A DNA stretch of 64,000 bases from Thiobacillus denitrificans (GTDB lineage: Bacteria; Pseudomonadota; Gammaproteobacteria; Burkholderiales; Thiobacillaceae), in NCBI GenBank assembly GCA_002403375.1, contig DHHQ01000026.1:5606-69605 (forward strand), in the 5' to 3' direction. The position numbers and the translations under genes were made by a program. Below are positions 42,696 to 51,141 of this stretch, piece by piece; the first letter of the stretch is position 1; the number at the start of each line of letters is the position of its first letter. The notes beneath the pieces were generated by a model. The model made no database searches. It saw only the letters and a list, made by a program, of their open reading frames with translations, and was not told the DNA's origin.

Positions 42696-44312
42696 TCAGC
42701 GCGCGAGGAGGGCGAGCAGAATGGCCACGCCGATCAGCCACAGCATCCCGGCCAGCGGCCAGGCGCGCAGGCGCGCTTCCACGCGGGCGGGATGCGCCGA
42801 CGGTGGCGGCAGCATGGATGGCGGCGCGGCCAGCGGCGGCAGCGGACGGCCTGGCTGCAGGAGCGCGGCCAGCATCCGTTCGACCGGCAGCAGCAGGTCG
42901 CCTGGCGGGATGCGGGGCGCGGGCAGCCGCAACCGCACGGCCGCGAAAGCCAGCGCCAGCGCCGCGGCAATCGGCCAGCTTGCGCCCAATGCTGCCCCGG
43001 CCTCGAGTGCGTCCTGCCAGGTCGGCGTCGGCGCCAGCCACGCGCCCAGGCCGGCGACGCCAAGCAGCGCAAGCAGCCAGGGCGCCGCGAGGCCCCGGCC
43101 TGGTGCCGCAGGCTGCCCCGTCTGGCGGCGTATCAGCCAGAACAGGCGCAGCATCAGCAGCGCCGTGCCGAGCGCGCCGAGCGCGAGCAGGGCGGGGAGC
43201 GGTTCGCCCCAGGGCGCCGGCAGCCCCGCCAGCGCCGGCTTCAGGGCGCTCTTGGCGAGCAGGCCGCTGGTCAGCGGCGCACCGGCGAGCGCAAGCGCCG
43301 GCAGCGCCAGCCCGGCGAGCACCCAATGCGTCGCCCCGTGCCGCTCTGCCACGCCCAGCCCGAGAAACAGCGCGGCCTTGGCCAGCGCATGATGCAGCGC
43401 GTAGAGGACGACGGCCGGCAGCAGCAGCGGCCACAGGCCGGGCGCCAGCAGGCCGGCGCCGACGGCGACCGCGATATAGCCCATCTGGCTGATGCTGGAG
43501 TAGGCCAGCAGCGCGCCGGGCTGGCGCTGGGCCAGGCCGACGGCGCTGCCGAAGAAGATGGCCAGCAGCCCCGCCAGCAGCATCGCGGTGCCGGCATCCG
43601 GCAGCGCCGCCTCGCCCAGCGGCAGGAAGCGCAGCCAGCCGAGCAGGCCGGCCTTGATCATCGCCCCGGCCAGCACTGCCGCGCCGGGGATGGGGGTGGC
43701 GGCATAGGCCAGCGGCAGCGAGACGTGCAGCAGCGGCAGCCCGGTCTTCACGCCGAAGCCGAGGATCAGGCAGGCCACGGCGAGCGGGTGGGCGCCGGCG
43801 GCGAGCAGGAGGCCGGACAGGATCAGCACCTCGCCCGCCAGCGCCAGCGTGAGATAGACCCGTCCCGCACGCCATGCTGCGGCGCTGCGGTCGTGCACGA
43901 CGAGACCGTAGGCGGCGATGCTCATCACGGCGAAGAAGCCGTAGAAGCTGGCGGCGTCGAGCGCCAGGCAGACGCCCAGATTGCCGGCCTGCGCCAGCAG
44001 GAAAAAACCGGCAAAGACATGGCGGCGCGCGTCGTGCGCCAGCCAGGCGCGGGCAAACCAGCCTGCGGCAAGCCAGATCAGCGCGGTGAACAGCAGGAAG
44101 ACGCGGCCGGTTTCGTCGAGCCCGAGGCGGCTGCCGAACAGCAGCCAGGGCAGGTCGAGTTCGAACGGGGCGGGCGCTGCCAGCGCCAGAACCAGCGCCG
44201 GCAGCGGCGCCCACGGCGCCAACCGCAGGCCTGGCGCGCGGCCTGCCGGCAGCCACAGCAGCGCGGCGACCAGCAGCGGTGCCAGCAGGCTCAGCGCGAT
44301 CAGGGCGTCCAT
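42696..44312 (-). CDS. NuoL/MrpD-like membrane subunit B, lacking the TM5 glutamate
   Basis: This 538-residue paralogue of the next downstream gene has the same features: lysines in GFGVKTGLPLLHVSLP, AMIKAGLLGWL and TSGLLAKSALK, but Ala128 in FAVMSIAAYGLVVH in place of the TM5 Glu. The shared loss in both copies means the change predates or accompanied the duplication. Such a subunit might be structural, or conduct ions by a changed route. It overlaps the MrpD-like gene upstream by 13 bases and lies 12 bases from the last gene. Confidence 0.85.
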   Translation of the reverse strand: MDALIALSLLAPLLVAALLWLPAGRAPGLRLAPWAPLPALVLALAAPAPFELDLPWLLFGSRLGLDETGRVFLLFTALIWLAAGWFARAWLAHDARRHVFAGFFLLAQAGNLGVCLALDAASFYGFFAVMSIAAYGLVVHDRSAAAWRAGRVYLTLALAGEVLILSGLLLAAGAHPLAVACLILGFGVKTGLPLLHVSLPLAYAATPIPGAAVLAGAMIKAGLLGWLRFLPLGEAALPDAGTAMLLAGLLAIFFGSAVGLAQRQPGALLAYSSISQMGYIAVAVGAGLLAPGLWPLLLPAVVLYALHHALAKAALFLGLGVAERHGATHWVLAGLALPALALAGAPLTSGLLAKSALKPALAGLPAPWGEPLPALLALGALGTALLMLRLFWLIRRQTGQPAAPGRGLAAPWLLALLGVAGLGAWLAPTPTWQDALEAGAALGASWPIAAALALAFAAVRLRLPAPRIPPGDLLLPVERMLAALLQPGRPLPPLAAPPSMLPPPSAHPARVEARLRAWPLAGMLWLIGVAILLALLAR

Positions 44313-45808
44313 TGCAGGTACTCCCGGTCGGCGATCAGCTTGGCCCAGTCGAGCGGACTGAACGCACTGGCGGCGAACAGGCCGACCAGCAGGATCGCGG
44401 CGGCGGTGGCGAGCGGTGGCAGCAGCAGCAGCGGCGCGGTCTCCCAGCGGCCGCGCTGCGGGATGTGCTCGGCGGGCCAGGCGGACGGGGCCGGCCGGAA
44501 CCAGATGCGGTGCAGGACGGGCAGGAAGTAGGCGGCGTTCAGCAGGCTCGACGCCGCCAGCACCGCGAGCACCCAGGGCATGCCCGCCTCCAGCGCGCCG
44601 AGCCCGAGATACCACTTGCTGACGAAGCCGGCGAGCGGCGGCACGCCGATCATGCCGAACGCGCCGAGCGTGAAGGCGAGGCTGGTCCACGGCATGCGGC
44701 GGCCGGCGCCGTCCATCTCGCTGATCTTGTGGATGCCGAGCGTCTCCGCGTAGTTGCCGGCGCAGAAGAACAGGGTGATCTTCATGATGCCCTGGTGCAC
44801 CAGGTGGACCAGTCCGCCGATCGTGCCGAGCGGCCCGAACAGCGCGACGCCGAGCGCGATGTAGGAGACCTGGCTGACGGTCGAGTAGGCGAGCCGCTTC
44901 TTGAGGTCGTCCTGGAATAGCGCGCGCAGGCTGCCCCAGATGATGGTGACCGCGGCGGCGATCGCCAGCGGCGTGAGCAGGTCGAGCGATTGCGCGAACT
45001 CGACGCCGTAGACCTCGTAGACGATGCGCACGATGCCGAAGGCGCCCGCCTTCACTACCGCCACCGCGTGCAGCAGCGCCGACACCGGCGCCGGCGCCAC
45101 CATCGCCAGCGGCAGCCAGCCGTGCAGCGGCACTAGCGCTGCCTTGACGCCGACGCCGGCGATCAGCAGCAGGAAAACGACCTGCAGCTGCCCGGCCGTT
45201 TCCGGCGGCAGCGCCGCCAGCGAGCCGCCGTGGACGAAGTCGGCCTGGCCGGCGAGGCCGTACAGCCACACCGTGCCGACCAGCAGCAGGGCGCCGCCGC
45301 CGAGCGTATAGCCGAGATAGACGTGGCCCGCGCGCATGGCCTGCTCGGTGCCGCGGTGCACCACCAGCGGATAGGTGGCCAGCGTCAGCAGCTCGTAGAA
45401 GACGAAGAAGGTGAACAGGTTGCCCGCCATCGCCACGCCGACGGTGGCGGTCACGCACAGGCTGAAGAAGCCGAAGAAGCGGCTGCGGTGCGGCGCGCCT
45501 TCCAGATAGCCGATGGCATAGAGCGTGGTGAACAGCCACAGCACCGCCGACAGGGTGACGAACAGCAGCGCCAGCGCGTCCGCCTTCAGCACCAGGTCGA
45601 GGCCCGGCAGCACGGTGTGGCGGAACACGTATTCGTGGTCGTTCAGCACCCCCCACAGCATCACGCCGATCAGCGCGAGCTTGGCGAGCGCGCCGATCAG
45701 GTTGAGCGCGGTGCGCAGACGGATGCGCGATTCGGCGAGGAAGAAAATGAAGAGGCCGGGCAGGAAGGAACTCAGCACCACCCCCACCGGCAGCCAGGTG
45801 TCGATCAT
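44300..45808 (-). CDS. NuoL/MrpD-like membrane subunit C
   Basis: This 502-residue protein keeps all the charged positions of an active antiporter-like subunit: Glu139 in FVFYELLTLATYPLVVH, lysines in GVGVKAALVPLHGWLP and VAVVKAGAFGI, and GFVSKWYLG in TM12. It resembles MrpD/HyfB-type subunits. It overlaps its neighbours by 4 and 13 bases. With subunit D it gives the operon two apparently competent ion-translocating subunits. Confidence 0.9.
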   Translation of the reverse strand: MIDTWLPVGVVLSSFLPGLFIFFLAESRIRLRTALNLIGALAKLALIGVMLWGVLNDHEYVFRHTVLPGLDLVLKADALALLFVTLSAVLWLFTTLYAIGYLEGAPHRSRFFGFFSLCVTATVGVAMAGNLFTFFVFYELLTLATYPLVVHRGTEQAMRAGHVYLGYTLGGGALLLVGTVWLYGLAGQADFVHGGSLAALPPETAGQLQVVFLLLIAGVGVKAALVPLHGWLPLAMVAPAPVSALLHAVAVVKAGAFGIVRIVYEVYGVEFAQSLDLLTPLAIAAAVTIIWGSLRALFQDDLKKRLAYSTVSQVSYIALGVALFGPLGTIGGLVHLVHQGIMKITLFFCAGNYAETLGIHKISEMDGAGRRMPWTSLAFTLGAFGMIGVPPLAGFVSKWYLGLGALEAGMPWVLAVLAASSLLNAAYFLPVLHRIWFRPAPSAWPAEHIPQRGRWETAPLLLLPPLATAAAILLVGLFAASAFSPLDWAKLIADREYLQWTP

Positions 45809-47265
45809 GCCGCCCCCCCGACCGCCAGCAGCGCCAGCAGCGGCGCGCCGAACAGCCCCAGCAGGATAGCCGCCAGCGCCAGCGCGAAGGCGCTGAATTC
45901 GAGCGTGCGCGGCACCCGCGTCACGCGGTCGCCCGATGCCACCGGCAGGAAGGCGCGGCGCAGCACCTTGAACACGTAGGCCGCGGTCAGCAGGCCGCCC
46001 GCGATCATCACCGCCACCCACCACCACTGCCCGGTTTCCAGCGCCGCCCGCAGCAGCAGCCACTTGGCGGAGAAGCCGCCGGAGGGCGGCAGGCCCATCA
46101 GCGTCACCCCGGCCAGCCCGAAGCTGAACAGGGTCAGCGGCAGGTGCGCGCCGACGCCGCCGAGGCGGCCGATGTCGTCGCGCCCGGTGGCGACGATCAT
46201 GCTGCCGGCCGCAGCGAACATCGCCGCCTTCGCCAGTCCGTGCGCCACCGCCTGCATCACGCCGCCCTGAACGGCGCTCTCGGCGGCGTCAGGCGGCACC
46301 AGGGTGGCGAGCGGGAACAGCAGGAACAGGTAGCCGACCTGCGCCACGGTGGAATAGGCCACCAGCATTTTCAGGCGCGTCTGCGCCAGCGCCAGCGCCG
46401 AGCCCCACAGGATCGCCGCCGCGCCCAGGATGCCCAGCAGCTGCGCGGCGGCCACCGTGGTCAGCGGCGCGAACAGCTCCAGCCACAGCCGCAGCACCAG
46501 ATAGAACGTGGCCTTGATCACCAGCGCCGAGAGCAGCGCGGAGACCGGCGCCGGGGCGCCGCCGTGGGCCGGCGGCAGCCAGAAGTGGAAGGGGAAGAGC
46601 GCGGTTTTCAGCAGCAGGCCTGCCAGCATCAGCGCGGCCGCCAGGGTGGCCGCGAGCGGCGCGTCGGCGCCGACCAGCGGCGCCAATATCGCCAGCGAGA
46701 CGCTGCCGTAGCTGCCGTAGATCAGCGCGACGCCGAGCAGCCAGGCGCCCGAGCCGAGCAGGGTGGCGAGCAGGTAGCGCAACGCCGCGGTCACCGGCGC
46801 CTGGCCGCCGGCGATCGCCACCAGCCCGACCGCCGCCAGCCCCAGCAGCTCGAGCGTGACGTAGATGTTGAACAGGTCGGCCGACAGGAACAGCGCGTTG
46901 AGCGCGGCCAGCAGATAGCCTGTCATCGGCCAGAACAGTTCGCGCCCTTTCGGCTGGGCGGCGAAGTAGCCGCGCGCGTAGATCGCCAGCGGCAGCGCGA
47001 CCGCCTGGGCCAGCAGCAGCATCACCGCGGCGAGGCCGTCGGCCAGGAGGTCGATGCCGAGCGGCGCGCCCCAGCCGCCGACGGCATGAACGCGCGCGCC
47101 GCCCGCCAGCAGCTGGCCGGCGAGCTGCAAGACGAGCAGCCCCTGCAGCGCGATCGCAGCGATGGCGAGCCGTCCGCCGCGCCCCGGGCCGAGCACGAAG
47201 GCGAGCGTGCCCCACGCCAGCGGCAGCATGATCAGCCAGGGCAGCGGGTCGAGAAAATCAGTCAT
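45805..47265 (-). CDS. mrpD: Mrp-type antiporter subunit D, second locus
   Basis: This 486-residue polytopic protein is the most typical MrpD of the second locus: Glu139 in NIYVTLELLGLAAVGLV, lysines in GLLLKTALFPFHFWLP and ALVIKATFYLVLRL, and GGFSAKWLLL in TM12. It follows the MrpC-like gene with an 8-base overlap, the order of canonical mrp operons. Three further members of the same family come after it, which canonical operons lack. Confidence 0.92.
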   Translation of the reverse strand: MTDFLDPLPWLIMLPLAWGTLAFVLGPGRGGRLAIAAIALQGLLVLQLAGQLLAGGARVHAVGGWGAPLGIDLLADGLAAVMLLLAQAVALPLAIYARGYFAAQPKGRELFWPMTGYLLAALNALFLSADLFNIYVTLELLGLAAVGLVAIAGGQAPVTAALRYLLATLLGSGAWLLGVALIYGSYGSVSLAILAPLVGADAPLAATLAAALMLAGLLLKTALFPFHFWLPPAHGGAPAPVSALLSALVIKATFYLVLRLWLELFAPLTTVAAAQLLGILGAAAILWGSALALAQTRLKMLVAYSTVAQVGYLFLLFPLATLVPPDAAESAVQGGVMQAVAHGLAKAAMFAAAGSMIVATGRDDIGRLGGVGAHLPLTLFSFGLAGVTLMGLPPSGGFSAKWLLLRAALETGQWWWVAVMIAGGLLTAAYVFKVLRRAFLPVASGDRVTRVPRTLEFSAFALALAAILLGLFGAPLLALLAVGGAA

Positions 47266-47578
47266 CGGCGGCGCCCGCGTCGGGACCGTCTTCCGGCAGG
47301 CGCATGCGGCCGCTGAGGTCGAGCAGCTGCCGCGCCAGCGCGAGCGCCAGCGCGGTGGCGGCGATCGCGACGACGATGCCGGTCAGCACCATCGCCTGCG
47401 GCACCGGGTCGATACCGCCGTCGCGCTGGCCCAGCCCCACCAGGATCAGGAAGGCGCCGCTGCCGAGGATGTTGAAGGCGAGGATCTTGCGCAGCAGCTG
47501 CGGCAGAAGCAGCAGGCCGGCCAGCCCGATCGCGACCAGCGCCGCGCCCGCCAGCGCGTAGAGCAGGCCGACGCTCAT
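47258..47578 (-). CDS. mrpC: Mrp-type antiporter subunit C (NuoK-like), second locus
   Basis: This 106-residue NuoK-type protein has three membrane segments (LYALAGAALVAIGLAGLLLL first) and the family signature DPVPQAMVLTGIVVAIAATAL. A short acidic tail (LPEDGPDAGAADD) ends it. It overlaps both neighbours. Confidence 0.92.
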   Translation of the reverse strand: MSVGLLYALAGAALVAIGLAGLLLLPQLLRKILAFNILGSGAFLILVGLGQRDGGIDPVPQAMVLTGIVVAIAATALALALARQLLDLSGRMRLPEDGPDAGAADD

Positions 47579-48231
47579 GGCTCCACCTCGGTGCCGGCGA
47601 GGTAGAGGCCGGCGAGCGTGAGTCCGATCGACAGCGTGAGGCCGGCCTCGATCAGCAGGATCAGTCCGCCGGCCGCGGCAGGCGGGTACTGCAGCAGGCT
47701 GCCCTGCCCGAGCACGGCCACCGCGACCGCGACGAAGACCAGCAGTCCCAGCGCGAGCCCGCCGCGCAGCAGCAGGCCCGGCTGCGCCCACGCCGGCAGC
47801 AGCCCGGCCAGACGCAGCAGCACGCCGGCGGCGGCCAGCACGGCGCCGGCCTGGAAAGCCCCGCCGGGCGCGTGGGCGCCGATCCACAGCAGATAGCCCG
47901 CGACCAGCACCATCAGGGGCGCGACGAGCCGCGCCAGCGTCTGCAGCAGCGGGTGCGCCGGGGCGGCGGCGCGCGCGGCGTGCGGACGGGCCAGCGCCAG
48001 CACGCCGACGAGCGCGAGCAGCAGCACCGCCACCTCGAGCAGGGTGTCGTAGGCGCGGAAGTTGAGCAGCACCGCGGTGACCGGGTGGTCGACGCCGCTG
48101 TCGCCGAGCTTCGCGGCGACCCGCGCGGGCAGGCGCACGGCGGGTTCGGGCAGGTCGAGCATCGCCAGGCCGAGCGCCGCCGCCAGCCCGGCGGCGAGCA
48201 GCACGACGAGCGCCGCGACTGCTCGGCTCAC
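47575..48231 (-). CDS. mrpB: Mrp-type antiporter subunit B (MnhB domain), second locus
   Basis: This 218-residue protein begins with one membrane helix (the MbhE-like N-terminal part) and HPVTAVLLNFRAYDTLLEVAVLLLA, which also occurs in the MrpA C-terminus. The MnhB core with GAHAPGGAFQAGAVLAAAGVLLR follows. The start is a GTG at 48231 that forms a GTGA overlap with the preceding gene. MrpA proper is absent from this locus, so parts of its C-terminal region are supplied by this and the next upstream gene, as in Mbh-type complexes. Confidence 0.88.
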   Translation of the reverse strand: MSRAVAALVVLLAAGLAAALGLAMLDLPEPAVRLPARVAAKLGDSGVDHPVTAVLLNFRAYDTLLEVAVLLLALVGVLALARPHAARAAAPAHPLLQTLARLVAPLMVLVAGYLLWIGAHAPGGAFQAGAVLAAAGVLLRLAGLLPAWAQPGLLLRGGLALGLLVFVAVAVAVLGQGSLLQYPPAAAGGLILLIEAGLTLSIGLTLAGLYLAGTEVEP

Positions 48232-48485
48232 GGCCCGGGCTCCCTTTTGGCGCGCAGGTGGCCGACCGCGTCGAGCAGCAGCGCGCCGGTGAGGCCGGCG
48301 CCGATGGCGGCCTCGGCGAGCGCGATGTCGGGCGCGCCCAGGCGCGCCCAGGCGAGCGCCATCAGCAGGCCGAACACGATGAACAGCACGACGCCGCGGA
48401 AGACGTCGGCGACGGTCAGCGCGCGCGCCGCGCTCCACACCAGCGCCGCGACCAGCAGCAGGTCGAACGCCAGCGCCGCGGTCAT
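48228..48485 (-). CDS. MbhD/DUF4040-like subunit, second Mrp locus
   Basis: This 85-residue protein has three membrane segments and the DUF4040/MbhD signature VLFIVFGLLMALAWARLGAPD with IALAEAAIGAGLTGALLL. In canonical Mrp this module is fused into MrpA; as a separate gene it is typical of Mbh-like and other Mrp-related respiratory complexes. It overlaps mrpG and mrpB by 4 bases each. Confidence 0.88.
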   Translation of the reverse strand: MTAALAFDLLLVAALVWSAARALTVADVFRGVVLFIVFGLLMALAWARLGAPDIALAEAAIGAGLTGALLLDAVGHLRAKREPGP

Positions 48486-48793
48486 TCGGCGTCTCCCGCC
48501 CGCCACGGCTCGATGCCGTGGCGGCGCGCACGGCGCGCGATCAGGAAGCCGACGGTGGCGCTGGCGGCAAGCGCGAGCAGCCACACCAGGAGCAGCTTGA
48601 TCGCCAGCGCCGCGCTCGGCGCCTTCAGCAGCAGGCCGAACACGACCAGGCCGAGGCCGAGGTTGTCGGCCTTGGCGAGCGCGTGCAGGCGGGTGTAGAC
48701 GTCGGGAAAGCGCAGCAGCCCGACGGTCCCCGCGAAAAAGAAGGCCGCCCCGGCGACCAGCAGCACGAGGCTCGCCCAGTCAGCGATCGTCAT
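48482..48793 (-). CDS. mrpG: Mrp-type antiporter subunit G, second locus
   Basis: This 103-residue MnhG-type protein has the signature GTVGLLRFPDVYTRLHALAKADNLGLG and three membrane segments. It lies between the F- and MbhD-like genes, with overlaps of 14 and 4 bases. Confidence 0.92.
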   Translation of the reverse strand: MTIADWASLVLLVAGAAFFFAGTVGLLRFPDVYTRLHALAKADNLGLGLVVFGLLLKAPSAALAIKLLLVWLLALAASATVGFLIARRARRHGIEPWRAGDAE

Positions 48794-49058
48794 CGACGGG
48801 CGCCTCCTCGCGCCAGGCACGGCGGGTGAACGCGGCGCCGGTGATCGCCGCCAGCAGCGCGAACACCAGGGCGGCGTCGACCAGCGCGGGCGCACCCGTC
48901 GCGTCGCCCAGCAGCAGCAGGATCGCCACCCCGGTGGTGCCGAACAGCAGCGCCGCCAGCAGGCGGTCGGCGGGGGTGGGGCCGCGTGCCACGCGGACCA
49001 GCGCGACCAGCAGGTTGACGAGCAGGAAAACGGCGAGGGCGAGCGTCAGGCTGTTCAT
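48780..49058 (-). CDS. mrpF: Mrp-type antiporter subunit F, second locus
   Basis: This 92-residue MnhF-type protein has three membrane segments and the motif RGPTPADRLLAALLFGTTGVA, equivalent to the PDR region of MrpF. Its acidic C-terminus (REEAPVDDDR) overlaps the next gene start. Confidence 0.9.
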   Translation of the reverse strand: MNSLTLALAVFLLVNLLVALVRVARGPTPADRLLAALLFGTTGVAILLLLGDATGAPALVDAALVFALLAAITGAAFTRRAWREEAPVDDDR

Positions 49059-49552
49059 CGGGTATCGAGGGTCAGGCCCAGCATCTGCGCCAGGCGGGTT
49101 TCGGCGGTGCGCACCTCGGTCTCGGTCGGCGCCGACGCGTCGAGTACGTGCAGACACAGGCGGTCGCCCTGCAGTTCCACGCTGAGCGTTCCGGGCAACA
49201 GGCTCATGGTGTTGGCGAGCAGCACCCGGCTGATGCCGGCGGGCAGGCGCAGTCCGACCTCGTGGATGGCGGGGCTGAGCGCGAGGCGCGGGCGCAACGC
49301 GAACCACGCGACCTGCACGCCGCCGCGCAGCGACTGGTGGACGAAGAAGACCAGGAAGCGCAGCAGGCCGATGCGCGAGACATGGGTCGGCACCGGCGGC
49401 AGCAGCCGCAGGCTGGCAGCGCTGGCGAACGCGACGGCGACGCTGCCGACCGCCCAGCTGCCGGGCCGGCCGTCGGTCAGCGCCCACCACAGCAGCGCGA
49501 ACAGGGTGCCGCGCCAGAGGAAGGCGCGCACGGCGGCGAGCGTGATCTTCAT
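49055..49552 (-). CDS. mrpE: Mrp-type antiporter subunit E, second locus
   Basis: This 165-residue MnhE-type protein contains the diagnostic SRVLLANTMSLLPGTLSVELQGD and LCLHVLDAS, after two membrane segments. It is the first antiporter gene of the second locus, and its start overlaps the DUF502 stop by 4 bases. The E-F-G-first order distinguishes this locus from the A-first canonical one. Confidence 0.9.
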   Translation of the reverse strand: MKITLAAVRAFLWRGTLFALLWWALTDGRPGSWAVGSVAVAFASAASLRLLPPVPTHVSRIGLLRFLVFFVHQSLRGGVQVAWFALRPRLALSPAIHEVGLRLPAGISRVLLANTMSLLPGTLSVELQGDRLCLHVLDASAPTETEVRTAETRLAQMLGLTLDTR

Positions 49553-50238
49553 CGCACCGGCGCCTCCACCACCGCGTGCGGCGGGTTGCTGAAGCGCACG
49601 CTTTCCGGCGCGTTGGTGCCGCCGGTCATGACGAAACTCATCGCCTCCTCCATCGTCCAGTCGGTCATCACCACGTCGGCGAGCGGCAGGATTTCAATAT
49701 AGCCCGAGGTCGGGTTGGGCGAGGTGGGCACGTAGACGACTGCCAGCTCCTGCCCGCTGTCGGCGTCGCGCATCACCCGGGTGATGAGCCCGACCGCCTT
49801 CATCTCCGGGGAAGGAAAGCTGATCAGCACCACCCGCTGCCCCTGCACCGGCGGCTGGCTCACCGTCTGCAGGAAGCGCTTGGTGGCGCCGTAGATGGTC
49901 TGCACCAGCGGCAGGCGGACCAGCCAGCCCTCGAAGGTGGCGATCAGCCGTTTGCCGACCACGAACGAGGCGAACAGGCCCACCAGGTAGAGCAGGACGA
50001 GGGTGAACAGGGCGGCAAGGCCGTACTGCACGCCGGAGTCGAGCAGCCCGCTCGCCAGCGCGTCGGAGAACGGCCGCAGCAGGCGCGCCAGCGCCTTGAG
50101 GAAGGGCGCGCCGGCGCTCGCCAGCAGGCCGAACAGGAAATCGAACACCAGCCAGGTCACCCACAGCGGCGCGACCGTGAGGAAGCCGATCAGCAGGTAG
50201 CGCAGCAGGTGCGGATTGCGCGGGGTCGTGCGAAGCAT
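49549..50238 (-). CDS. DUF502 family membrane protein
   Basis: This 229-residue protein has two long N-terminal membrane helices (YLLIGFLTVAPLWVTWLVFDFLF; the second around residues 70-95) and the DUF502 cytoplasmic body: PLVQTIYGATKRFLQTVS, VVLISFPSPEM and VVYVPTSPNPTSGYIEILP. The function is unknown; plant relatives are COV-like membrane proteins. It sits between the universal stress protein and the Mrp-like genes and shares a 4-base overlap with mrpE, so it may belong to that complex or its assembly. Confidence 0.87.
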   Translation of the reverse strand: MLRTTPRNPHLLRYLLIGFLTVAPLWVTWLVFDFLFGLLASAGAPFLKALARLLRPFSDALASGLLDSGVQYGLAALFTLVLLYLVGLFASFVVGKRLIATFEGWLVRLPLVQTIYGATKRFLQTVSQPPVQGQRVVLISFPSPEMKAVGLITRVMRDADSGQELAVVYVPTSPNPTSGYIEILPLADVVMTDWTMEEAMSFVMTGGTNAPESVRFSNPPHAVVEAPVR

Positions 50239-50250
50239 GGCCGGGCGGGA

Positions 50251-51141
50251 TCAGCCGGGGTGGCCGGCGATCAGCACGTCGCTCGCCGAGTGCGCCAGCA
50301 CGTGCTTGGTGACGCTGCCGAGCAGCAGTTCCTCCATCACCGACTGGCCGTGCTTGCCCATCACGATGAGGTCGGCGTCGACCGTCTGCTCGTGCTCGAT
50401 GATGCGCAGCGTGGCGGGGCCGTGCACGAACTGGCGCGTCAGCCTGTTGACCGGCACGTCGAGCGTGGCGACGAAGGCGTCCATCTCGGCCATCGCCGCC
50501 TCGCGTGCCTGGATGCGGTATTCGTGGATCCTGTCGTCGTCCATGCCGGCGAGGCGGAAGGTCGATTCGAGCTCGACCGCGAACGCGTTGAGCAGCACGA
50601 TGTCTGCGTCGGGCAGCCAGGCGTGCGCGACCTTGACGGCGGCCGCCGCGTGCACCGAGAAGTCGACCGGCGCGAGGATGCGCCGGTACGGCGCCTGCGG
50701 GCGCTGCTTGACCGCCAGCAGCGGGCGGCGCGACTTGCGCAGCACGCGCTCGGTGGTCGACCCGAGCAGCATCTCGCGCACGAAATGCGCGCCGCGTGCG
50801 CCCATCACCAGCAGGTCCGCCTGGCGCGATTCCGCCAGTTCGGCGAGCACCGGCAGCGCCGAGCCCCGCAGGAGCTCGGTGTCGATGCGGCTGTCGTAGC
50901 GCGACGCCAGACTGGCCGCCAGCTCGGCCAGGTTGCTGCCTGCCTGCGCGAGCAGTTCAGCCTCGATTTTTTCCGCCTCGCCGGGGATCAGGCGGCGCAG
51001 CTTGTCGAGCGCGCTGGCGCTGACGACGTGCGCCAGCGTCAGGCGCGCGTCGGGATGCAGCTGCGCGAGCTGCGCGGCGCGCTCCAGCGCGTGGCGCGCA
51101 GGCGCCGAAAAGTCGGTGGCGGCGAGCAGGGTGTGGGTCAT
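50251..51141 (-). CDS. Tandem-domain universal stress protein
   Basis: This 296-residue cytosolic protein has two Usp domains (about 1-145 and 150-296). Both carry the ATP-binding glycine motif: VMGARGAHFVREMLLGSTTERV and VMGKHGQSVMEELLLGSVTKHV. Tandem, ATP-binding Usps respond to ATP level and often regulate ion transporters or energy-stress pathways. The start overlaps the antiporter gene end by 4 bases, so a regulatory link to that antiporter is plausible. Confidence 0.92.
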   Translation of the reverse strand: MTHTLLAATDFSAPARHALERAAQLAQLHPDARLTLAHVVSASALDKLRRLIPGEAEKIEAELLAQAGSNLAELAASLASRYDSRIDTELLRGSALPVLAELAESRQADLLVMGARGAHFVREMLLGSTTERVLRKSRRPLLAVKQRPQAPYRRILAPVDFSVHAAAAVKVAHAWLPDADIVLLNAFAVELESTFRLAGMDDDRIHEYRIQAREAAMAEMDAFVATLDVPVNRLTRQFVHGPATLRIIEHEQTVDADLIVMGKHGQSVMEELLLGSVTKHVLAHSASDVLIAGHPG

